64,000 nt of DNA from NCBI GenBank assembly GCA_964645045.1, contig CAZXYZ010000018.1, positions 56,271-120,270 on the forward strand, written 5' to 3'. Below are positions 58,801 through 64,000 of the stretch, piece by piece. Position 1 is the first letter of the stretch, and each line of letters begins with the position of its first letter. The translations under genes were made by a program, and so were the position numbers. This stretch comes from Anammoximicrobium sp964645045 (GTDB lineage: Bacteria; Planctomycetota; Planctomycetia; Pirellulales; Pirellulaceae). The notes under the pieces were generated by a model, which worked only from the letters and a program-made list of their open reading frames with translations, searched no databases and was not told where the DNA came from.

Positions 58801-60090
58801 CGGCTGACCGGCTTCGAATGCCCGGGCGGCGGGTACGAGTGGTTCGGCAGCGATCCCGGCCACGACGCGCTAACCGCTTATGGCCTGCTGGAATTCACCG
58901 ACATGGCCGCCGTCCGCCACGTCGATCCGGCGATGCTGCAACGCACGCGAACGTGGCTGCTGGCTCAGCGCGACGGACAAGGCGGCTACGCCCGCAAGAC
59001 GCACACGTTGCACACATGGCTGGCCGAACCCGAAGTCGCCAACCCGTACAACACGTGGGCCCTGCTGGAGGCCAAAGTCGAGGCCGATTTGGCGCGGGAG
59101 GTCGCGTGGGTGCGGGAAGCTGCCGAGCGGGCGCAAAACACCTATGTCATGGCCCTGGCAGCGAACGTGCTCGCGTTGGGTGGCGACCAGGAAGGCGCCA
59201 ATCACCTGCTGGACAAGCTGGCCGGCAAACAGACCGAAGACGGCTCGTTGACCGGCGCTACCACCTCCGTTGTCGGCAGTGGCGGCGAGGCGCTCGCGAT
59301 CGAGACCACCGGCCTGGCCGTGCTGGCGTGGCTGAAGAATCCGCGTTATGCGGAGAATGTCGAGAAGTCGATCAAGTACCTGGCCGAATCCTGCAAAGCG
59401 GGCCGATTCGGCTCGACGCAATCCACGGTCCTGGCGTTGCGGGCCATCGTGGCGTACGACCAGTCGCGGGCCAAACCCAAAGCGCCGGGGACGCTGCAGC
59501 TGCTCGTTGACGGATCGCCCGTGGGCCAAGCGGTCGAGTTCACCGCCGAGACGCAAGGCGCCATCGAACTGCCGGACGCGGCGTCCATCCTGACACCTGG
59601 CAAGCATCAGGTGCAAATCCAGATGACCGGCGGTTCGCAAATGCCGTATTCGGCCGCCCTGACGTACCATCGCCTGAAGCCCGATTCGTCCGAAGCCTGC
59701 AAAGTTCACTTGGAAGCCGCGTTGCGGGACGAGGTCATCGACGAGGGCGGCGTGACCGAAGTGGCCGTCGCCGTCATCAACCGCACCGGCGAGACCATGC
59801 CGATGCCGGTCGCCATCATCGGCGTGCCGGGCGGCCTGGAAGTCCGCCACGATCAATTGAAGGAACTTGTCAAAGCCGGCAAGATCGCGGCGTACGAGGT
59901 CTTGGGACGCGATGTGGTTTTGTACTGGCGGGCGTTGAAACCGGAGGAACGCGTCGAATTGCCGATCAGCCTGACCGCCGCCGTCCCCGGAACCTACACC
60001 GGCCCCGCCAGCCGCGCGTACTTGTACTACACCGACGAGGACAAGCATTGGGTGGAGGGCCTGAAGGCCGAAATCCGGCCCAAGGGCTAG
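55822..60090 (+). CDS. Bacterial alpha-2-macroglobulin family protein with thioester
   Basis: A 1422-residue exported protein from ATG 55822 (AAGGAG upstream), beginning with a signal peptide (LPFVPWFCGSIIACFGGWIW). Beta-sandwich MG domains follow (TDKPIYRAGETVFVRGVLLH; SSFRVFADVFAADGALGSQS), with an A2M_BRD-like and thioester domain. The thioester motif is PNGCFEQTSS (Cys952 to Gln955), so the covalent trap is intact. Helical repeats around 1000-1190 (NTWALLEAKVEADLAREVAW) match the alpha/alpha thioester domain, and a receptor-binding-like domain ends the protein. Residues about 600-700 are a Met/Gly/Ala/Pro-rich low-complexity stretch that may act as protease bait. It would trap foreign proteases in the periplasm. 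The last 4 bp (CTAG) overlap the purH stop. Confidence 0.9.
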   Translation: MRRRLLPFVPWFCGSIIACFGGWIWQGLAADPSSEQPAPAGPVLSIAATGTLGGPDRYLTFLSTDKPIYRAGETVFVRGVLLHHATRRPLPAGQQTPAVVEIHGPKGDVVASGQVTTEDSVAGFQWTVPDGQAGGEYTIEAMYPSAGYPPAQRKFDIRAYRAPRLKTQIRFVRDGYGPGDDVAAMLHVQRAEGGVPAGAPVTVIARVDGAEVFRGPATVDAQGTCLAHFQLPQQMARGEGVLALAIEDGGVVETASKTIPILLQTVDLTLYPEGGDLVAGLPNRVYFEAFTPAHKPADLAGIIVDQHGKEVAQFRSEHEGRGRFVLTPQAGGKYALKITEPSGIQTQYTLPEVKPDGAVLRAEKDVYQSNEPVKLAVAGLPADRPLVVTLSKRETVLARAEVKKTGQTAGTLQAVEFSLKPEDPDGVLIATVWEPDGTPLAERLVFRQPRRTVNVKITADAPQYVPGGNSRVTLQTTDQDGKPIDAVVGVAVTDDSVLEMIERREQSPRLPVMVLLESEVRELADAHVYLDPTNEQAPLAVDLLLGTQGWRRFGFVRTDDFLREHGDAGRRALALRIVTMRDLERSGGMMGGFGGGFPMADGMPLAMPAGAAMPPGFAMPADAFGAPQSAAEAAVPEEAPMPAEFDGPAPVEKPMEAKELADEEAPAVASAPVREEQAAKRQQMAGALQQGMAAEAEGRLMGKDLAGPLRNDFVPVRIYAHQVRSGRQPNERTDFAETLFWHAGIRTGTEGTATIEFGLNDAVSSFRVFADVFAADGALGSQSLQIESVEPFYLEPKLPLEVTMDDVIRAPIGVVNATGVPLDPATITIAAQASQKIESVVPPFALQPGQRTRRMMRVRVGKFHGRAEFTLSAAAGPYSDQVTRSVMVKPLGFPIEDGAGGLLRPGDTVSHEFIVPDDLVTGSLAARFVVYPTPLASMTEALERLIQEPNGCFEQTSSTNYPLVMAQQYFLSHQGVDPTLVERSSETLAKGYDRLTGFECPGGGYEWFGSDPGHDALTAYGLLEFTDMAAVRHVDPAMLQRTRTWLLAQRDGQGGYARKTHTLHTWLAEPEVANPYNTWALLEAKVEADLAREVAWVREAAERAQNTYVMALAANVLALGGDQEGANHLLDKLAGKQTEDGSLTGATTSVVGSGGEALAIETTGLAVLAWLKNPRYAENVEKSIKYLAESCKAGRFGSTQSTVLALRAIVAYDQSRAKPKAPGTLQLLVDGSPVGQAVEFTAETQGAIELPDAASILTPGKHQVQIQMTGGSQMPYSAALTYHRLKPDSSEACKVHLEAALRDEVIDEGGVTEVAVAVINRTGETMPMPVAIIGVPGGLEVRHDQLKELVKAGKIAAYEVLGRDVVLYWRALKPEERVELPISLTAAVPGTYTGPASRAYLYYTDEDKHWVEGLKAEIRPKG

Positions 60091-61655
60091 TGCTTGAAGT
60101 GCCGGCGGCCGGTGAAGATCATGGGCAGGCCGCGCTGGTTGCAGGCGGCGATGACCTCTTCGTCGCGGATCGAGCCGCCGGGTTGAATCACCGCGGCTAC
60201 GCCCGCGTCGGCGGCCTGATGGATCGAATCGGGAAAGGGGAAGAAGGCGTCCGAAGCTAGGATCGAACCCCGGGCCCGCTCGCCCGCCTTGCGGATCGCG
60301 ATTTCGACGGAATCGACGCGGCTCATCTGTCCGGCCCCGACTCCACACAAGGCTTGGTCACGGCACAGCACGATGGCGTTCGACTTGACGTGGCGGACGA
60401 TCGCCCAGCCGAAGCGGAGGTCTGCCATCAGGCCCTCGGGCGGCGAGGTCTGGGTGACGACCTTCCAATCCGACTCGACGTCGGGATCGACGTCGGACGC
60501 TTGCACTAGCATGCCGCCGTCGATGTAGCGATAGTGGCGGCGGGTCGGCGGGTCGTCCAAGCGGCCGACCTGCATCAGCCGGACGTTTTTCTTCCACTTG
60601 GGTTTGGTGGTCAGCACGCCCACGGCGGCGGCCTCGAAATCCGGTGCGACGATGGCCTCGACGAATAATCCCGGCGCCGAGAGGACTTCGGCCGTGGCCA
60701 CGTCGACCGTGCGGTTAAAGCCCAGCACCGAACCGTAGGCACTCACCGGGTCGCCGTCCATCGCTTTTTGCGTGGCGTCGGCCAGCGTTTCGGCCGTGGC
60801 AGCGCCGCACGGGTTGTTGTGCTTGATCACCACCGCCGCCGGCTGGACGAACGAGCGGGCGATGACCAGCGCGCTATCCAGGTCCAGCAGGTTGTTATAG
60901 GACAGCTCTTTGCCATTCAGTTGCCGGGCGGTCACCAGGCTGGGGCCGCATGCGCCCACTTCGCGATACACGGCTGCGGCTTGATGCGGGTTTTCCCCAT
61001 AGCGCAACTCTTCTTTACACCGCAAGTTCGGATTCAACGTCGGCGGAAAAGGTCCCTGGGTCAGGCCGCTGGCGAAATAGTCCGCAATCGCCCGGTCGTA
61101 AGCGGCGGTGCAGGCAAACGCTTCGGCCGCCAACCGGCGGCGGAGTTCGTCCGATACGCTGCCCTGTCGGCTGATGTCTTCTAAGACGGCCGAGTACTGC
61201 TCTGGGTTGGTGACAATCGCGACAAACGCGTGGTTCTTGGCGGCGGCCCGCACCAGGCTGGGACCGCCGATATCGATCTGCTCGATGGCTTCGGCCAGCG
61301 TCACTCCGGCCCGGGAAATGGTGGCTTCGAACGGATACAGATTGACGACGATCAACTCGAACGACAGGATGCCGTGCTCGTCGCATGCCTGCAGGTCCTC
61401 GTCGTGATCGCGGCGGCAGAGGATGCCGCCGAAGACCTTGGGGTGCAGCGTCTTCAGCCTGCCGTGCATCATCTCGGGAAACCCGGTGTACGCCGAGATA
61501 TCCTCGATCTGCAGACCGGAGCTTTCCAAGTGACGCCGCGTGCCGCCGGTGCTGTAGATTTCTATTCCGCAGTCCGCAAGTGCTCGGGCAAAGTCGGCCA
61601 GTCCAAGTTTATCGCTAACGCTAACGATGGCACGTTTCACAGGAATGGCGTTCAT
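60087..61655 (-). CDS. purH: Bifunctional AICAR formyltransferase/IMP cyclohydrolase
   Basis: A 522-residue enzyme from ATG 61655 (GAGGATG upstream). The N-terminal MGS-like cyclohydrolase domain begins RAIVSVSDKLGLADFARALA and has YSTGGTRRHL and MMHGRLKTLHPKVFGGIL. The C-terminal formyltransferase domain has LRYGENPHQAAAVYREVG, the catalytic Lys-His in VVIKHNNPCGAA, and FPFPDSIHQAADAGVAAVIQ. It does the last two steps of purine synthesis. Its length is typical. Stop codon CTA (60087-60089) interlocks with the alpha-2-macroglobulin TAG. Confidence 0.98.
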   Translation of the reverse strand: MNAIPVKRAIVSVSDKLGLADFARALADCGIEIYSTGGTRRHLESSGLQIEDISAYTGFPEMMHGRLKTLHPKVFGGILCRRDHDEDLQACDEHGILSFELIVVNLYPFEATISRAGVTLAEAIEQIDIGGPSLVRAAAKNHAFVAIVTNPEQYSAVLEDISRQGSVSDELRRRLAAEAFACTAAYDRAIADYFASGLTQGPFPPTLNPNLRCKEELRYGENPHQAAAVYREVGACGPSLVTARQLNGKELSYNNLLDLDSALVIARSFVQPAAVVIKHNNPCGAATAETLADATQKAMDGDPVSAYGSVLGFNRTVDVATAEVLSAPGLFVEAIVAPDFEAAAVGVLTTKPKWKKNVRLMQVGRLDDPPTRRHYRYIDGGMLVQASDVDPDVESDWKVVTQTSPPEGLMADLRFGWAIVRHVKSNAIVLCRDQALCGVGAGQMSRVDSVEIAIRKAGERARGSILASDAFFPFPDSIHQAADAGVAAVIQPGGSIRDEEVIAACNQRGLPMIFTGRRHFKH

Positions 61656-61697
61656 GGTTCCAGTTCATCCTCGTTGACAAGGGGCCGATTGCTCGTG

Positions 61698-61767
61698 GCA
61701 TGGCTTGCCAGAGCCGTGTAGATTCTTAAGGATTTCGCGACCGATTGCACGGCTCGGAGAGACATGC
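61698..61767. repeat. Palindromic repeat, GCATGGCTCTCCAGAGCC family, copy 2
   Basis: Imperfect arms 61698-61718 and 61747-61767, with the same outline and loop motifs as 27173-27243 (ATTTCG, GATTGCACGGCTC). It lies in the 316-bp divergent region 61656-61971, in which I see no gene. Confidence 0.78.
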
Positions 61768-61971
61768 TACGGACCATCGCGTCCGTATTTCTGCTTACCG
61801 CCTGCAAACGCTAAGGTTTACGCACAGATCGCCCGCTGGTCAAGCGGTGGCAAGGCAGGTAGCAAGCGGCAAGGCAGGACCGTGGCTAAGCATCCGCCTC
61901 ATCCCCATTGATCGGCAGGCGTAAATCGGCCATGATTTTGAGGATCGTGGACAAACACGCAAGGGAGGATC

Positions 61972-63306
61972 ATGCCGCATCTGCAAGACGTTTTGGAAAT
62001 TGCCATCGCCGTGGTGCTGGTGCTGTTGAATGGGTTTTTCGTCGGCGCCGAGTTTGCGCTGGTGAAAGTGCGCGACAGCCGGATCCGTGAATTGGTCTTG
62101 CAGCGCCGCCCCTTCGCCAAGACCGCGCTGTGGCTATCCGAGCGGCTGGAAAGCTCCCTGTCCGCCTGTCAGCTGGGAATCACGATGGCGTCCCTGGGCT
62201 TGGGTTGGGTCGGCGAACCGGCCTTCGCCCGCCTGCTGGACCCGGTTTTCCGCCGGCTGGGGATCGCGTCCGAAGCCGCGATTCACTCGGTATCCTTTTT
62301 GATTGCGTTTACCTTCATTACCAGCTTGCACTTGGTGATCGGTGAACAGGCGCCGAAGATCTTCGCGATCCGCCGTGCAGAAGCGATGCTGTTGCGCTGC
62401 GCGCCGCTGTTGAAATGGTTTTGCCTGTTGACGTATCCGCTGATGGCCGCCTTGAATGCGGCCACCTCGCTGGTGCTGAAGATGCTGGGCCTGCGGACCG
62501 GCGCCGACCACGAGGCGCCGCACAGCGAACAGGAGATCCGCGCTCTGTTGCACGACGCCCATACGCGCGGCAGCCTGACGCGGTCCGAGCATCGGTTGCT
62601 GAATGCGGTTTTCGAGTTTGACGACATGATTTGCCGCCACATCATGCTCCCCCGCAGCGACGTCGAGTTCTTCGATGTCAACGACTCGGTGGCCGAGTGC
62701 GTGGCCTTGGCCCGCCGCACGAAACATACCCGCTACCCCGTGTGCGACGGCTCGCTGGACGAAGTGCTGGGCGTGGTCCACGTGAAAGACCTGGTGGGCG
62801 TGAATGTGACCGAGTCCTTCGACTGGAAATCCATTATGCGCCCGCCCCGCAAGGTGCCAGAGAACCTCCCGATCAGCAAGCTGCTGCGCCATTTCCAGGC
62901 CAGCCACCAGCTGCTGGCGTTCGTAATCGACGAGTACGGCACGGTCATCGGCGTGGTGACCCTGGAGAACGTTTTGGAGCAGATCATCGGCGACGTCGAG
63001 GACGAGTTCGACACCGAACAGACGAACATCGTACCGGACGGACCGGACGAGTGGATTGTCCTGGGCAGCACCCCTGTCGACGATGTGGAACGGAGACTAG
63101 GAATCCCCTATGGCGAGGCCGACGCCGACACGTTTTCCGGACTGCTGATGCATTACGCCGAACACATTCTGGCGCCGGGCGACCGGATCGAGTTGAGCGG
63201 CTTTGTGGCAGAGGTCTTGGAAGTCCGCGACGACCGCGCGTTTCGCGTCCGTGTCAGTCGTCTCGGCCAGGCATTACCCCCGGAGACCGCGGCGGGAGAC
63301 GAATAA
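61972..63306 (+). CDS. CNNM/CorC-HlyC family transporter (DUF21-CBS-CorC_HlyC)
   Basis: A 444-residue protein, ATG 61972 after GGGAGG. The DUF21 membrane domain has helices at about 8-28, 58-80, 97-120 and 131-152 (LEIAIAVVLVLLNGFFVGAE and SFLIAFTFITSLHLVIGEQA carry the family's NGFFxxxE and GEQxPK signatures). A tandem CBS pair follows (FDDMICRHIMLPRSDVEFFD; HQLLAFVIDEYGTVIGVVTL), and a CorC_HlyC domain ends it (WIVLGSTPVDDVERRLGIPY). Members export or sense Mg2+ or Co2+, or act in stress response. It starts 7 bp before a methyltransferase gene on the same strand, so the two are likely an operon. Confidence 0.94.
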   Translation: MPHLQDVLEIAIAVVLVLLNGFFVGAEFALVKVRDSRIRELVLQRRPFAKTALWLSERLESSLSACQLGITMASLGLGWVGEPAFARLLDPVFRRLGIASEAAIHSVSFLIAFTFITSLHLVIGEQAPKIFAIRRAEAMLLRCAPLLKWFCLLTYPLMAALNAATSLVLKMLGLRTGADHEAPHSEQEIRALLHDAHTRGSLTRSEHRLLNAVFEFDDMICRHIMLPRSDVEFFDVNDSVAECVALARRTKHTRYPVCDGSLDEVLGVVHVKDLVGVNVTESFDWKSIMRPPRKVPENLPISKLLRHFQASHQLLAFVIDEYGTVIGVVTLENVLEQIIGDVEDEFDTEQTNIVPDGPDEWIVLGSTPVDDVERRLGIPYGEADADTFSGLLMHYAEHILAPGDRIELSGFVAEVLEVRDDRAFRVRVSRLGQALPPETAAGDE

Positions 63307-63313
63307 CGCTGTC

Positions 63314-64000
63314 ATGACTAACGCCGAACTGTTTCGCGACTTGACGGACGTGTACGAATCGCTGGTGAACTGGCCGCAGCGGCTGGCTCGCGAGGAGCCG
63401 TTCTATCGCCAGTTGTTTGCCACCCATCAGGTCAACCGTGTGCTGGACGCGGCTTGTGGGACGGGACATCACGCGGCCCTGTTTCACCGCTGGGGACTGT
63501 CCGTCGAAGGTGCTGACGTCAGCCCAGCCATGATCGAGCGAGCTCGGCGTCAGCACGGCGAATCGTCAGATTTGCGCTGGCGGGTACGCAGTTTTGACCA
63601 GCCGGGCGGACCGGACGAGGCCTTCGACGCGGCGATTTGCGCCGGTAACTCGTTGGCCCTGGCGGCCGATCGGCCGATGGTCCAACGGACGCTCGAGCGG
63701 ATGTTGGCCGCCGTGCGTCCAGGCGGGATCGTCCTCGTACATATCTTGAACCTGTGGCGTCTGCCCGACGCTCCCTGCGTGTGGCAGAAATGCCAGCAGG
63801 CCAGTCTGCCGGAGGGCGAGGTGCTGATCGTCAAAGGCGTCCGCCGCTGCGGCCAGCAGGGGTTTGTCGATCTGATCGTAGCCGGGCTGAATCCAGCCGC
63901 GTTAATGCACACCGAGTCCGTGCCCCTGCTGGGACTGGAGGCCGACGAACTGCAGCAGATGGCCCGCGCCGCCGGGGCGTCCCAGTGCGAATTCTGGGGC
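63314..64000 (+). CDS. SAM-dependent methyltransferase, partial (runs off window)
   Basis: ATG 63314, 7 bp after the CNNM-family stop, opens a frame to the window edge (229 codons). SAM motif I is VLDAACGTGHHAALFHRWGL with the acidic residue in VEGADVSPAMIERARRQH, motif II DEAFDAAICAGNSLALAADR, and motif III AAVRPGGIVLVHILNLWRL. It is a class I (Methyltransf_11/25-like) methyltransferase, substrate unknown. The end is outside the window. Confidence 0.85.
   Translation, partial: MTNAELFRDLTDVYESLVNWPQRLAREEPFYRQLFATHQVNRVLDAACGTGHHAALFHRWGLSVEGADVSPAMIERARRQHGESSDLRWRVRSFDQPGGPDEAFDAAICAGNSLALAADRPMVQRTLERMLAAVRPGGIVLVHILNLWRLPDAPCVWQKCQQASLPEGEVLIVKGVRRCGQQGFVDLIVAGLNPAALMHTESVPLLGLEADELQQMARAAGASQCEFWG

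Overview
The window looks like a planctomycete chromosome (Planctomycetota, probably a Pirellulales-like lineage) from a draft or metagenome assembly. The evidence is a GC-rich sequence, a giant exported protein with the N-terminal LFLEPLEDRRLLA motif, a 3-keto-disaccharide hydrolase (DUF1080) and two Gfo/Idh/MocA oxidoreductases (one Tat-exported), an ECF sigma factor coupled to a Ser/Thr kinase with a DWG motif, and Gram-negative lipid A genes (lpxL-like, lpxK). A run of exactly 100 N at 11536-11635 marks a scaffold gap inside a tandem repeat.

Layout. 1-2797 (minus): Gfo/Idh/MocA oxidoreductase, LpxL-like acyltransferase and an edge-truncated GNAT acetyltransferase. 3232-10887 (minus): a 2551-residue autotransporter-repeat/malectin-like/metalloprotease giant. 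11190-12955: a REP-associated transposase (RAYT) between clusters of its presumed REP repeats. 13111-16225: ECF sigma factor and membrane Ser/Thr kinase with TPRs. 16756-19947: small stress membrane protein and two exported proteins. 20507-26560: a same-strand run of PhnD-like/patatin fusion, NERD-kinase, bestrophin-like (DUF4239) membrane protein and PAS histidine kinase. 27260-31408: membrane glycosyltransferase, EamA transporter, DUF1080 protein. 31783-41910: ung, cysteine desulfurase, orphan Flp pilin, anchored PCMT, Tat oxidoreductase, a lysine-rich unknown, a voltage-sensor/coiled-coil protein and a Cys-rich unknown. 42520-50894: heparinase II/III, Kef-type antiporter, SppA, AI-2E permease, isocitrate dehydrogenase. 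51051-64000: lpxK, methyltransferase, mnmE, kinase, alpha-2-macroglobulin, purH, CNNM/CorC protein, and an edge-truncated methyltransferase.

The dominant oddity is the density and variety of palindromic repeats: REP-like elements, a 142-bp MITE-like element with 13-14-bp flanking direct repeats, 145-400-bp nested palindromes, 72- and 73-bp tandem arrays, and a palindrome sitting in frame inside a glycosyltransferase gene. Several lie flush against, or supply, a stop codon. The RAYT itself is unusual: it appears to be two Y1 domains in tandem, the first keeping only the catalytic tyrosine and the second keeping only the HUH motif. That is the pattern expected of a covalently fused trans-acting dimer.

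No tRNA, rRNA, CRISPR array or replication origin was recognised. All functions are inferred by reading motifs; no database search was run.
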